A stretch of 64,000 nucleotides of DNA. It comes from Ischnura elegans. Its lineage: Eukaryota > Arthropoda > Insecta > Odonata > Coenagrionidae. How positions within the stretch are numbered: position 1 is the stretch's first letter; every line of letters starts with the position of its first letter. A program made the translations under genes and the position numbers. The stretch lies in contig NC_060251.1 in NCBI RefSeq assembly GCF_921293095.1, positions 64,683,585 through 64,747,584 of the forward strand. Direction: 5' to 3'. Positions 44,913-57,072 of this stretch are shown here, piece after piece. The notes under the pieces are model-generated. The model was not told the origin of the DNA and made no database searches. It worked only from the letters and a program-made list of their open reading frames with translations.

Positions 44913-46196
44913 ATGGCATGAGAGCATCGATGGAAGGCCAGGTAAAAGCAAACACGCATACAACTCTTGACTGAATACAAGACAGGACATTGCCACGAGA
45001 ACAGGAGCATGACAGGACACACAAATGTCTACTAAATTGACAAAACGATGTGCCAATTCGAAATTATGATGGTTTTTGTGCTACTATAATTCTACAACAT
45101 AAATCATTAGCCAAAACGTTTACTCCTCATTTGAAAATTGAAGACCTGTGTACTCAATGGAGGCATGTTACGGCAGTGTTTCAGATAAAAGTGTATATCA
45201 TGATTATAATTTTAGCATAAGAAACTGAGAAGTGCCTCACATCTTCGACTGAAATGTATCATAAATAGACTATTCAAGCGCAGTCATTGCAAGTTTAAAA
45301 AAACTACATTTACCTAAGCCTAAAGTCATGAAATATGAGGGCATGGTGAATGCATTATCTGCACTATGATAGCAGTCCTTAATAAGTGTAGCAGTAAGGT
45401 GCAACAGTCATGCAAAAACACTGAGATATCTAAGCTCAGATCTAATGGAACACACAACCCAGGAAAGATGGTGGGAACATGGCACTAACTCGTTCAGCAT
45501 CAGTGGATGGGCATTCAAAAACACATAGTCATTCAAAGCTCTTAACTTCATACAACTTAGACCACAGGCATACAATGACAAAAAATGAACATGAAAGGAC
45601 ATAGAAATACATTATGCCTTACCAAATATTTAATTAACGACAGCCTGAAGACCTGAAATATAACGGAATGGTTAATTGATGAACTTACCCCAGGATGGTA
45701 GGCCTCAAAAAGTGAAGCAGTGAGATAGGTTATGTTATGCGGCATTTACAGTAAACCTAGATAAATATCAATTTACAAGGAATATGCAACTTACGAAGCA
45801 ACACTTGAACTAACCATATGTTACTACTACTAAGCTTACATCTACTACATCATTTCTTTTCTCTATTGCTTAATTTAAATAGTGTAGTACAACCTAATCC
45901 TAAAACAATAACTTAAAATTATTATCAATGGTGCATCACTGCATGTAGGAAAGTCAATGTAGTAAGTGCTTGTTGAAGGGAACTGGGAAGAATACCCAAG
46001 CCCCCAACACTCTTTCATGACACTTACAAAAATAGTCTCACAAGCAAGGATGTAGTCGAGGAAAACTGTAGAAGGCACAGCAAGACCCCAAACGGAGACT
46101 ATTTGCCAAAGGCTTTTGCATGGATGAACCTTTTTATCCTCATTGATGAGTCCATCATCAGATACCTCCAGAATTCTACAACGTGGACAGTGGTAC
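44913..46196. repeat. Duplicated block 2, copy A (P-element 3' part)
   Basis: Matches 58686-59966 on the same strand. It contains the last part of the P-type transposase and about 950 bp of non-coding sequence beyond it. The match ends inside GTGGACAGTGGTACCACAGC, where copy B is joined to a LINE. Confidence 0.85.
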
Positions 46197-47461
46197 CACA
46201 GCAAGAGTTTCCGTAGAACAACTCCCACTGCATACAGAAAAGCTTGCCGTTCACCAAGGTCCCATCGCATTAAATCAGCTACCTTGTCAGCATCATCAGG
46301 TCCAAGGACACTGGTATTTGAGGAACACACAGGTGAAGGTTGCAGACCCAGACCCACAATGTCCCTAATAACTAGCATGCAGTAGTCTGGGTCTAACTGA
46401 CTTAATGTGACCGACTGACCCGAGGGACTTGACATGATCATTGAGCGGTAACTCAGATGTTTGTATGCCTGTTGGAATTGGTATGCTGTTGGATCTTTGC
46501 AGCCACCACCTCTTTGGCGAATTTGGTCAAAAAAGTTTTTTAGGCAGTCTTGATTTAATCTTCTCAGACTAAGTTGAGTAACACCAAAATTGCTGCGAAG
46601 ATAATTACAAAGCATGGTGGTTGCATTTATGGTAACCTTCCAAACTTTGAAGCACTTGATACGACCAGTCACACCATTATGCTCCTGGTCGTATGCTCTC
46701 AAGCTTTCTAAGAGAGCAAGGGAGCGTGCTAATAAGTTGAGGTGGTTGCTGCCCACGGCCATGGGTGTTTTCAGCACTTTTGTTGTAGGCTTAACAGTGC
46801 TATTGAAACAGTCGAATAATTGGTGCATCAGGCCAACGAATTCGGCTGTCCTAATAATACTGGTATGCCCTTCACTTGCCACCTCCAACATGGACGTTAC
46901 AGTGTGTGAGAAGACTACAGCAGAATGCAACCTTCATCCTTTGGAAATTGTTGGGGTACATACAAGTAGGGGTAAGTTTAGGGGACTGCCTAAATTTACG
47001 CTTAATATCTCGCTGGTACACCATTATAATATCCTTCCAGCTAGCTCTGAATTCCCCAAACTCAAAATTTTAGTTGAGAAGGTTGTTCCTAGAGTTTTTA
47101 GAAGGTGACGGTAGTGATTCCTTCATCCTCTTAACTTAAAACAGGATAAGATCCGTACTGATTTATTGATGAAAGAATTAAATAAATAATAGAAGCAATT
47201 GATGTGTTTCATTCATCACATTGTTTGAAAACCTTGGTCCTTATACACATTTTCTATCCTCCAGATTATTTTAAAAGGCTGAAATAAAAAAATCTATTAG
47301 TTAAATTCAGTAAGTAGTTAATTTGTTATCAAATGTATCTTATAAACAAACATTTACCTCTGGAAATATTCATCAATAAGGGTCCATCGCACTCTGCCCT
47401 GATTTTATGCTCCTGCCTGAATTTGATGTCCATTCGCCTCCCCCCCTGCCAAAAGATCTTC

Positions 47462-49168
47462 TCATGGGGCAACCATGGGGATCTCATCTCCGGCCCTCCG
47501 AAGGATGTTGTGCAACACTGTTGTGGCTGCTATTATAGGAAATGTATTCTCCTGCTTCACATTCACACCAACAGCTAATATCGGGAATCTTCTCTTCCAA
47601 TATCCAAACAATCTCTCCACAACATTCCTTGACCTAATCTGAGATTCATTGAAAAGATTTTCTTGAAGCGTCCTCGTAACATTTAGGGGAGGCATGAGGT
47701 TTGTCCTGCATGCATATCCAGCATTCACAAGTAACACTGAGTCGCCGTATGCACCCTGCTCAAATAAGGCTCTTTGGTTGCAGTTGTTAAATATGCTGCT
47801 GTCGTGAGTGCTGCCTGGCCACCTTGCCACAATATTAGTAAATTCCATCTCGGCACTGCAGATGGCCTGTACATTTAGGGAAAAGTATCCTTTCCTATTC
47901 CGAAATCGTTCAGCTTCATCTCCACCTTCAAGAAAAGATAAGCGCCATGTGACAATTTTCCCACTCCTAGGTATCACAATACATTACTCACACGTTGAAA
48001 TAAAAGAAAATGCTCTGCTCACAGTAAGTAACTATAACATTGTGCAATATTTGATTTTTATACAGAGATATGAATATAATGGTAATGTGAACTATTATAG
48101 AAAATATCAACTTGTAGTGCTCGCCCCCTCCTTTAGTGAAGGGAGTCGAACCCTAACATTGCCCTTTGGGTTCTTGCCTCTGGGTGCCAGAAGTCGTAAT
48201 AAAAAATGCAAGGGTTCATTCTCTTAAGATAGCGAGAGAAACGACACTTTACCTTCAAGGAGAGATATCGGGCTCGCGGGACGTTCGGCTCTCGGACAGA
48301 CGGGAGTGGTAAGGACTGCTATTCGCTGTGACGGCTGCGCGACTGCTGGCGTACCTGTCCCTCGCTTAGGAGTTCGAAGGTGCAGTCCGGCAGTATAGTC
48401 GTGGCCTCAAGGGCGCGGGGTTTCCCGGGTCGGCAAGCTGCACGGCGGAGAGTACGGAACTCACAGAGATGGCGCCTCACGGAAAAGCTGGCAGCAGGAC
48501 ACTTCGGAGATGGCACTTCCTGACCCCACACACACCAATTCACTCCGTACCACACTGACTGCTGCCAATTCCATAGAGTTTATATATCTATATTTTGGAT
48601 CCCGTAAGGCATCACCCCTCCTCTCGGTGACCTAAAGGAGCGGACCCTCCCTCTGTTTTAATTTAGAACGAGAGCGCCCGTTGTCACCGAAATGGTGACA
48701 AAGTTCCGTTTTCTCCTAGTAATAGCTTGCCTACCGATTTCTATTGATGGTCTTTAGCCGCTTCTACTGCCCCCAGCCATTCCTTCCCACGCCCCGTCTT
48801 GCCCCATGACCTCCTTTTCTCAATTGGCCGCAAATATATCATGCCCTCCTTTCTCAATATATTTGTGGCCACTACAAACTCATGCATGCTTATCATACTG
48901 TGAAACTGCAGGCCCTGAATACAATGGCAAAGGATGGACATACCTGGAGATCTTATTCTCACATGTATGCAATCCATTTCCCCGATGGCCTTTGGAAACC
49001 TGGAAATGCCATTTGAGCATCCAGGATTTCCTGTGGGCTGTTTGGCATTCTAATATGTGCTGGACGTAAGGCAGCAGTGGCACAACTAACCCTGTGGATG
49101 ATTCTATGGGCAGTCGACTTGCTAACTCCTGAAAAGTCTGCCAAACATAGCTTATCACCACCAGTGGC
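47462..49168 (-). pseudogene. Harbinger transposase (HARBI1-like) 1, two exons
   Basis: Exon 49168-48944 carries GVSKSTAHRIIHRVS and MDCIHVRIRSP, with the first catalytic Asp. A GT-AG intron leads to exon 47935-47462. The join gives SPGGDEAERFRNRKGYFSLN in frame, followed by RWPGSTHDSSIF (second Asp) and RNVVERLFGYWKRRFP (catalytic Glu). One frameshift lies before MDC. The triad is complete, but the frame is broken and the N-terminus is not identified. It lies within the P-element relic. The 1-kb intron contains a G+C-rich stretch (48200-48640). Confidence 0.85.
48118..48200 (-). other. tRNA-like B-box sequence
   Basis: The minus strand has GGGTTCGACTCCC, a good pol III B box, with a poor A-box candidate TGGCACCCAGAGG about 35 nt earlier. 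It lies in the intron of Harbinger 1. It could be a SINE fragment, and I do not call a tRNA. Confidence 0.3.
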
Positions 49169-49680
49169 CTAAAACCTTAATGTGAGCAGCAACTGACTTA
49201 TTGGTGATACTGCTTCGTTTCTGAAAAGTAATTATTGGGAACTGTGAAGTATACTATATGACCAGTAGCTTGAATGATAAGCAAAAAATACAGCATATAT
49301 ATGAGAATAATCATGGCTTGTTACATCATTTTCTTGGAGGTACCTATAATTAACTCTAGTTCCATTCTAATTTAGAAATGTGAGGCTATGGTCATGGCTT
49401 TCATATGAGCATACATAATCCGTTTTTTTCAGAATTGAGGAACTACAGTTAGAATACTTAAGCATTTGCGTCATCACGGAACGAAATTTCGGGGAAAATG
49501 TGTGTCGTGCCATTGAAAACCACGACTTACCACACTAGTTTATTGTGTTTCTTCTGATAACTTTAATGACACATTGTGTGATGATTGCGCTTTTGTAGGA
49601 AAGAAGATAAATAGGTAATAATTGTAGAATTTTGACAGCCCTACCATTATAATTTTTTTCATCAAGCACGAAGGCCTCCA

Positions 49681-50111
49681 CTTCTTTAGGCTATACCATC
49701 TTGACTTAAATTAACTTCATCTCGCTGGGGACCTATGCATTGAGAATTGAATCTGTCTTTTTCCTCTCCTCGTTTTTGGCCAGCGTGGTCACCCCATCCG
49801 TTTTCTTATTTTCAATCACTTTAGCGTGGTCCTCCGCGAGTAATATTAGTAATTCTTTCTCTGCGTACGACATATTACTTTTCCTCCTCTTCAAAATTGT
49901 ACCGCTGCTATCCATAATCTTTGATATAATAGATGATGTAACTGGCAGTGAGAGGAGTTATGTGCTCAATTGTTCAATGACAATCGCTTACTTACAGTCA
50001 TTTATTTTTCCGACGTTAGAGGTATGAAAAATTCACCACCAAAATGATTTCTTCGCATTAACTCGGTTTTGGAAAACTTGGATAAAACGACGTCGGTGAA
50101 ACGCGATCCTC
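49681..50111. repeat. Duplicated block 4, copy A: Myb-like/P-element junction
   Basis: Matches 56031-56470 on the same strand. The block spans the start of a Myb-like gene and the adjoining P-element coding sequence, so this fusion existed before duplication. Confidence 0.8.
49733..49915 (-). pseudogene. Harbinger-associated Myb/SANT-like protein, N-terminal part (copy A)
   Basis: A 60-codon frame with AEKELLILLAEDHAKVIENK and KTDGVTTLAKNEERKK, the Myb/SANT-like DNA-binding type that accompanies Harbinger transposases (Naif1-like). It stops early compared with the copy at 56327-56040, which continues with DEWKKIAVGFN. Only the DNA-binding start is present. Confidence 0.75.
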
Positions 50112-52149
50112 CTAGAGTTTTTAGAAGGTGAAGGTAGTCATACAGGAAGTAAACCTTTTGTCCCCCAACAAAATAAAAAGGTTTCTTAATTGTAACACCT
50201 AGCTTTCTTTGAAGCTTGATGAAGTTTCTGCCTTGGTCAGAAACTGAGGCAGAATAACCAGCATTCGCCATTTCTGTTGTTTCCTCAGTTAAAATACCAT
50301 GAACAGTATTTACTTCACAAGCCCCAGAACCAAATATGAAGCCAATAGGATGTTTCCAATGCTTGCATAGTCCTCTAGCCATAAAAACCAAAGCACACTT
50401 AGCATTGACCTTCGTACATGCACCATTACCACTATCAACGTACCCTACTATTCTATCGCTACATCTATCATAAATTAAACCTTCCTTAATCATAACTTCA
50501 TCTAAATTTAAGACACATAATTTATCCTTATCATCTAACTTACTTGCTACCGTCCGCAGACCTTTCAAAATTGGATATGAAAGACCTGCTGTTTGCTTGA
50601 ACCCACTCAACCACCTACTCAGACGTGACACAATGTGAATGTTTAGTAACACCGCAATGTGAAAATTTGTCTTAGGGCTTTGTGAGACTTCCGGCTGTGG
50701 AATGCTAATGACAAAGCAGTAACTTTATCCAAATCATTCCACCTCCGGCTGAACTTACTCCTCTGACAAAGTTTCATATTACTTCTGAGCAATGAGAAGG
50801 CAGCTGGTGGTCAGGCTTTTTCCATTTTACCCGTGACATCATCAGATGTGGTGTTACCTCGCAAATGGTAATATCTATTACGAAGTTTGCACACCATTGC
50901 ACGGGATCTTTCACCCTCTCGATAACACGTTCCACGTAAATCGAGGCCTTTGCGATGTCCGAAGTAGCTAGCGCTTCAGCCTGTATTGTACACTCTGTGA
51001 GGAGGATATAAGTGGTTTTACTGAACATCCTCCAAAATTAAATTTGGGTTTTACAAAACTACTTTATTTCACTGGAAATAATCCCTAATTATTCTTTGTC
51101 GGACTTGAAGCCCAGCTCTGTGATTTTGTCCTGCTTGATAAGGGTCAGCATACATCCCATTTTCCTCCACGTTTACAGGAATTTCTCCCTCTGCCACGTT
51201 TCTTTCGATGCACATGTTGTGCAGCACACAGCAGGAGTTGATTATGTTGCTTGCTTTCTCCGGCATATAATGCAGGACTCTGTGCTTCAACAAGCATCTC
51301 CATCGAGCCTTTAGCACTCCATTGCACTGCTCTACTATGCTCCGGGCACGGCAAAGGCTCCTGTTGTATCTATCCTCTGGAGAATTAGGAATTATATCCC
51401 CTGCTATAGGGGTCATTAACCCTGGCTCAAGGGGGTAACCACTGTCTCCTGAAAAATTTGGAGAAGAGGAAGGAGAATTATTACCCATTATTCAGCAGGT
51501 TTGTTACCCTGAGTAAAATTAATTTTTTTTGTTGGATTTCAACACTATACCAGATTTAAGTGCATGTGTTACTTATAACTAATTATTAATATAGTCATCA
51601 GAGCGTTATGCAGGCAGTATGTATGTATTTAAATTTACAGAAGGGAGAGAACACGTACTGATTAGCCAGGCATTGAAATTATATCTCTCCTTCATCTGTA
51701 TAAGGCCCCGTCGTAATTCGGAATTGGCATAAATATATGCATCATTCGTGGCCCCTGGAAATCTTGTATTAACATTTAAAATTCTCACGTTAGAGTCGCA
51801 AACCTGGAAGAGGAACGGTTACGAATTACAAGGCAATACTTGACAATCATTAGAAAACTCATAAAAAGAAAAATACAATTACCAGCTGTACGTTTATGGA
51901 ATGGTATCTCTTGTGGTTATAATATTGCCTTTCCACATAAATAGGGTTGTCCACTGGTGGAGCAACTATAGCCACATGGGTGCAGTCTATAGCCCCTATT
52001 GCTCCTGGAAAGCCATACTTCTGGTAGAAACAGGAAAAAGTAAATTTTAATGATATCAGTTTTGGTATCAGGCGACAATTGCAATCTTTGAAAATCAGGG
52101 TCATTTAGATGAAAGCAGTCGTTTTGAGACTATGTATTAGAATGTGCAG

Positions 52150-52707
52150 TTAATGATTTAAGGTAGCAAAAAACAGAGGATGAGCTTTCATCAATATAGA
52201 AGTGCAAGAAGATGGTGATTGGGGTCATGATAACACCACCAACTTAGCTGCTTTTAATCATTTCATAATAAGTGCAGTGTTATTTTCTTCACTCGGAGGA
52301 AACTCAGTCATAATTTTAGATATGTTATTGACAATGAAGCCATTCCAAGAGTCGGAAGTGTGATAGACCTGGGCGTTTAGTTTGACCAAGCTCTGTCTAA
52401 TAATGCTCATATTGATCGTGTTGTTTCAAAGTCCTTATGTATGCCAGGCTTTGGAACCTACAACATACATAACCATTTTCATATGCACTTTGATAGGTAT
52501 ATAAAAACAATAATTATCCTTTTGTTAAATAATAATAGCCACCTAATCATATGATTAAATGAATAATCCTCTTGTGTATGCACCTATACTCAAATGTAAT
52601 TTGTATTTGAAATGTTGCCTTGTAACTTTATTTTAAATGTATAACATTCCTTACAATTAATATTTGTAAATTGGGTTAGCTCCCATGAAAGAAATATTAT
52701 TATTATT
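52150..52707 (+). repeat. 5'-truncated LINE in intron 2 of Harbinger 2
   Basis: Plus-strand reading near 52290-52460 gives RKLSHNFRYVIDNEAIPRVG, DLGV, FDQALSNNAHIDRVVSKS and MPGF, the post-RT part of a Jockey-like LINE. A stop interrupts it. A 3' tail follows with GGGTTAGCTCCCATGAAAG and ATTATTATTATTAT at about 52690-52707, similar to the tail of the LINE at 23.6 kb. Confidence 0.75.
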
Positions 52708-53510
52708 ATAAGATATTTAAACTCAATTGAAAGAATACCAGTGTATGCAGACAAAGAGTTGGCAAGACGTGGGTTTCTATCGGCAAATGTATACTTAAAC
52801 TTTAATGAATTTTTAACAGAAGGAAGCTTATATATCTATATAGGTAACTATCACTCTTATTGTTATTATATCGTCGATCTAGCGAATTACTATTAATAAC
52901 CAAAGATAAAGATACCCAAAAATCCAAATTAGGAGTATAACAATGTCTCAATATTACTAAACATGTAAAATTCATCCTGGTGAGGAAGGGAGGCTTTGGC
53001 TCACATTCCATAAGAGGTAGCACAGTATTATTCAAATGTGAAGGCAAAGTGAAATGAAATACGACAACCAACACTAATACTAGGCGAACAGAAAGCTCAA
53101 TATATTAACCGTACTTTTCACCTAAATGGTAGTCAGACCCACTAAAAAGCTTTAGCTTCCATTTTTGCCTGACTTAAGATGATGTTAACGTTGAACAGAA
53201 GGAATTGGGAAATCAGAATTAACACAAAACGGTGAAATATTACAAACGAACGGCGAAATTCCAGAAGACAAGAATACTGATCCATTGCACATTATTGCAT
53301 TCTACCGTGTAGCTACTTGAAAAAAGTTTCTACAGCATAGCCATCAAGGTTCGCGACTCTCAAGCACATTCTCCCGGGGGGTAGTAATGAAAAATTTTCA
53401 TTGCACGTACATAAGAAAAAACTTTAAAGTTGTATTTTTGTGTAGCTTGTACATGCTTTTTATAAATTGATTAATACTACCAGCTCTGATTACTATTTTA
53501 AAACACTCAC
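52708..53510. other. Harbinger 2 intron 2, distal part
   Basis: A+T-rich sequence without a recognised feature. A 90-codon minus-strand frame (53074-52802) has no familiar pattern. Confidence 0.45.
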
Positions 53511-54160
53511 CTCTCACGAAGTCCAGCCACAGACTCTGGAGATAGATCTAATTTGATCCAATGATCCATCATGTTTTCACAGATTGCCTTGGCCACTTCA
53601 CTTACGCATCGACTCACCGTCGATTGGTCCATGGCTGTGTATTCTTCCTCTCCTATGTATGATTGATAGGGACCTCCAGCAAAAAACCTTAAAGCTGCCA
53701 ACACCTGCATGAATAGTGTTTGCTTAGTAGGAGCTCAAAACATCAAATAGTATATTTTATGTCAAATTAATTTGACAACGAATTCTAAATTCTTACCATT
53801 TCGAATCCCTGTATAAAGACCAAAGACCTTAATGCTACCTACAAATAACTATTTGCCAAGCAGAAGGCCTAGCATCCAAATAACATCTTAATTTAGGCTT
53901 ACTATAAACATTATAACTCCAAACAATTACTTTGTTTCCACAGACAAGGCTGAAGATCACGATAGAGCCCTTAGGTAAGGGGTTAATTGAGTAATTAGCT
54001 CGTGAGCTAATTCCTTCGGGAGGCGATAAAGTTTTTTAAACTTCTTCTCCTCCAAATGGAATGCCGAATTACGCTCCCGCATCAACCGTGGCGACCTTTC
54101 CTCTTCAATAATGTCATTTTCTTCATGGAGCATTATTATACCAAACATTGCAGCCGCCAT

Positions 54161-54658
54161 GTTTTCCCTGGTTCGTGTACGAACTCGTCCAGTTCCGACC
54201 GCACGAGCGCCTAGTTCGTATGAATCGCCCTCCCCGACGACTGGAGCATACCAAATTCAGCCGTCACACGGAATGTGACTACGTCATTCGTATGAAACTC
54301 CCCTCCCGTATACGAACCGAAGTTCGAGCATAGGGCCCCTGGTCTCAATCAGTCCGCAAGAGCCATCACAGTTCCTGAAAAAATGTTTTTGCAGGTGGTT
54401 GCCGTGCAACCAAAAAGAGTAGCAAGCACAGCAAAGGACAGGTTTCGCTTCATTCTCATGAGTGTTAAATTAACTTTGCACCTGTTATTTAAAAATTACC
54501 TAATGTTCTCAGGCTGGAGTGCAGAAAGCAAAGTAACCATATTGGCCAATTCCAAAAAGGAATCGAGACGAGTCATGTTGTGGAGGTTTCTCGCACTGGC
54601 GATCATGTCGGACACCGTTGAGTGAAAGTCACGTGGCATCCAAAATCCCTTGTCTCCT
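54161..54658. other. Region between the Harbinger 2 transposase and the Myb-like pieces
   Basis: Contains several TTCGTATGAA/TACGAACT-type words at 54165-54330. On the minus strand GGGGCCCTATGCTCGAACTT begins near 54345, which looks like a possible Harbinger terminus, but the matching end was not found. This would also be the promoter side of the transposase. Confidence 0.35.
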
Positions 54659-54950
54659 TCACACATTGAGTGCCAATACTACATTGTGTACCGCTAACCT
54701 CTCCATTTCCATCTCTCTCTCCAATTTAATCTTCTCCAACTCCAACTTCACCTTTACCTGCTCCACTTTGATGAAATGCAACTCATGCTGCCACTGATGC
54801 TCTTCCTTTGAGAAGCTGGTTGTGACAGTCAATGCCTCTGCGTTCCTCTTGTGCACGCTTGTGAGACCACCATCCTCTCAGTATGTGGCCTCCTCCTTCG
54901 TGACCAAGAAGGAGTTTGTGAGGCGGATGGCTTCTCTCCAGAGGCACTTC
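54659..54950 (-). pseudogene. Myb/SANT-like protein, C-terminal coiled-coil part
   Basis: The frame 54856-54659 reads HQWQHELHFIKVEQVKVKLE and then LEKIKLEREMEMERLAVHN, a charged coiled coil like the C-terminus of Harbinger Myb-like proteins. It ends about 500 bp from the transposase start. The sequence just upstream also contains KRNAEALTVTTSFSKEEHQW. Its N-terminal partner is probably at 56327-56040. Confidence 0.55.
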
Positions 54951-56030
54951 TTTGCAGTGCAGACTCAGCAGCAATGCAGGGCAATTGATGTGCCTCGTCT
55001 GCAGAGGCACTAGGCCAGAACAGGATTGATGCGGCTTTTCAGCATCAGAGGGGTGAAATTTCCCCAGTTCTGCTCTGGTGTTGCGTGTAAGGTAAAAATA
55101 TTTCATTGATAATGAATTGCATAACATCTGTCTGCTCTTGAGTTTCTGAGTATGAATAGAGAGAACAGAATGTGGAACAAGGATCAAAAGTTCGCGCTTT
55201 AGACAAAGCTTATTCAATAAGTTCAACTTCACTGTTATGAATTACACCCACAGTGAGAAAAATTGTACCTAAACGATATCTTAGAAATGAATTCACAGAT
55301 CTTTTAGAATCTTGTTTCTTGGAGCTAATGATAAGCAAACCATATGCATTCATGTAAGTCATTTCTCACACCTGTGGCTGACTTACAAAAGATTTGGATG
55401 ACCTCATATTGCATATAAATGTTCGACTGGTGTGCTCTGAAATGTGGTACTTTATCAGCCTATCAAAGGAACCATTTCTATATTCATTAACCATCCTAAG
55501 AAACCAAGCAATGATCACATGGAATTATAGCGATACAAATAAAGAAATAGAACCGTAGTGTGGATATAAACTGTACAAACAGTGAGAAATCCTTGGAAGG
55601 AATAGATACTTTTAAATAATTACAAATAATTCTATGCACTTTTAATTTCTAGTAGAAATAAGAGGAAGTTGTAGACTGAGACATATCCATTGGTTCTTTG
55701 AAGATACTTTGCAAGGACTAGTTCCATTTTAATTATTCTGACTGATTAAAGATCACGGATTACTTCAGTTAATACATAGATTGTATGTTGTGCACTCCGA
55801 TCCAGGAACAGAGTTTGATAGTATAAACACGAGAAACTATTAACTAGAGAGAATTTTACACATTCTACTTCCACTCCAAAAACTTCAAAATGCAATGGAA
55901 TGACTGAAGGACTTAATGGCAGTATAAAAATTATATGAAGATCTTCCTAAGAATCCAGCTTTGGCAGTATTGATGTACACATTTTGGCTCTCAAATTTCT
56001 AGCATCGGCCGCCACCTTCTTCGCTGACTT
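54951..56030. other. Unassigned spacer between Myb-like pieces
   Basis: About 1 kb of A+T-rich DNA with no supported coding frame. It could be intron or decayed coding sequence of the Myb-like gene. On the minus strand near 56035-55950 the reading KKSAKKVAADARNLRAK may continue the Myb-like protein after the domain. Confidence 0.4.
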
Positions 56031-56470
56031 CTTTAGGTTTTACCATCTTGACTTTAAATCAACTTCTCGCTGGAGACCTACGCCTTGAAAATTGAATCCC
56101 ACGGCAATCTTTTTCCACTCATCGTTTTTGGCCAGCGTGGTCACCCCATCCGTTTTCTTATTTTCAATCACTTTAGCGTGGTCTTCCGCGAGTAATATTA
56201 GCAATTCTTTCTCTGCATACGACGTATTACTTTTCCTCCTCTGTAAAATTGTACCGCTGCTATCCATAATCTTTGATATAATGGATGATGTAACTAACGG
56301 TGAGAGGAGTTTGTGCTCAACAACCAATCGTTCAATGACAAGCGCTTACTTACAGTCAATTATTTTTTCCGACATTAGAGGTATGAAAAATTCACCAGCA
56401 AAATGATTTCTTCTCATTAAGTCGGTTTTGGAAAATTTGGATAAAGCGACGGCGGTGAAACGCAATCCTC
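56031..56470. repeat. Duplicated block 4, copy B
   Basis: Same-strand copy of 49681-50111, covering the Myb-like N-terminus and the adjacent P-element segment. It ends at CGCAATCCTC, after which the sequence is unrelated to copy A for about 80 bp. Confidence 0.8.
56040..56327 (-). pseudogene. Harbinger-associated Myb/SANT-like protein, N-terminal part (copy B)
   Basis: Internal methionine MDSSGTILQRRKSNTSYAEK begins the Myb/SANT-like domain. It continues ELLILLAEDHAKVIENKK, KTDGVTTLAKNDEWKKIAVG and, after a small gap, LKSRW, completing the three-helix pattern. Residues before the methionine come from the joined P-element sequence. Harbinger elements use such a protein to help the transposase bind the element ends. 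The C-terminus may be the piece near 54.7 kb. Confidence 0.75.
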
Positions 56471-56550
56471 AGATTACTGAGATAATACTTTTAACTGAGT
56501 TGTCGAAAACTAAGATAACTGAGAATGTTATCGCTGTTGGTGAAACTGGC

Positions 56551-56733
56551 ACTAAGTTGAGTAACACCACAATTGCTGCGAAGATAATTCCAAAGCATGG
56601 TGGTTGTATATATGGTCACCTTCCAACCTTTGAAGCACTTGATACGACCAGTCGCATCATTATGCTCCTGGTCGTATGCTCTCAAGCTTTCAAAGAGAGC
56701 AAGAGAGCGTGCTAATACGTTGAGGTGGTTGTT
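56551..56733. repeat. Duplicated block 3, copy B (P-element middle)
   Basis: Same-strand copy of 46568-46750. The minus-strand frame 56685-56491 reads MRAYDQEHNDATGRIKCFKG, matching LRAYDQEHNGVTGRIKCFK of copy A. It joins directly to block 1 copy B at about 56734. Confidence 0.85.
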
Positions 56734-57072
56734 CCCAAGTAGCTGTAGGTTCTCACATTCTCTATTTCACCTTCTTTTGTCTTCACTCTCATACCATATA
56801 TATTGTTCTCTTACATCTTTTTTACATTTATTCACATTTCATAAGTGGTCCATTACGTGAATGAATATTTCTTGTGCCACTTCAGGCACTGTGCCTCCAT
56901 GTACTTATACTCCACATTAAGTTGGCGTTGACTTACCGAATGGTCCCACTACGAGGTGGATGATGTGATATCCGCTAGATATTTTGGTGATATCATAAGG
57001 ATTTCCTTTCCTTCCACTTCGAAACGCAAATCTCTTCAGGTTGGATCCATTAATGAACCATTTCTCCTCTTC

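Larger units (their letters stand above)
45875..50652 (-). pseudogene. P-element (THAP9-like) transposase, split by a Harbinger element
   Basis: 50652-50002 encodes the RNase H-like half, with VLNLDEVMIKEGLIYD (first catalytic acid), CALVFMARGL, SVSDQGRNF (second) and the HLLKTL block at about 50110. Coding resumes near 47115 with a second HLLKT-like block, then EFGEFRASWKDIIMVYQRD. After a frameshift it continues into the 351-codon frame 46930-45875, which has AVVFSHTVTSML, LRAYDQEHNG, LNQDCLKNFFDQIRQRGG and AYQFQQAYKHL. These match the order of P-element and THAP9 transposases. The N-terminal THAP finger is not found. The intervening 47120-50105 is Harbinger-related sequence. The protein is not producible as is. 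Confidence 0.85.
51069..54160 (-). pseudogene. Harbinger transposase (HARBI1-like) 2, five exons, nearly complete
   Basis: Minus-strand exons are 54160-53931, 53704-53511, about 52030-51883, 51803-51659 and 51448-51069. The protein starts MAAAMFGIIMLHEENDIIEE. It has KKLYRLPKELAHELI, VLAALRFFAGGPYQSYIGEE, STVSRCVSEV, KYGFPGAIGAIDCTHVAIVA (catalytic Asp), RFPGATNDAYIY (Asp), DSGYPLEPGLMTPI, RSIVEQCNGVLKARW (Glu) and CCVLHNMC. Exons 3-5 join in phase. Lesions: a TGA at 53959-53957, one base short at the exon 1/2 junction, and the probable exon 3 acceptor reads CTG for CAG. The downstream CCAG acceptor at 52021 would shift the frame. It is therefore a recently inactivated copy, unless alternative splicing rescues it. 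Confidence 0.82.
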
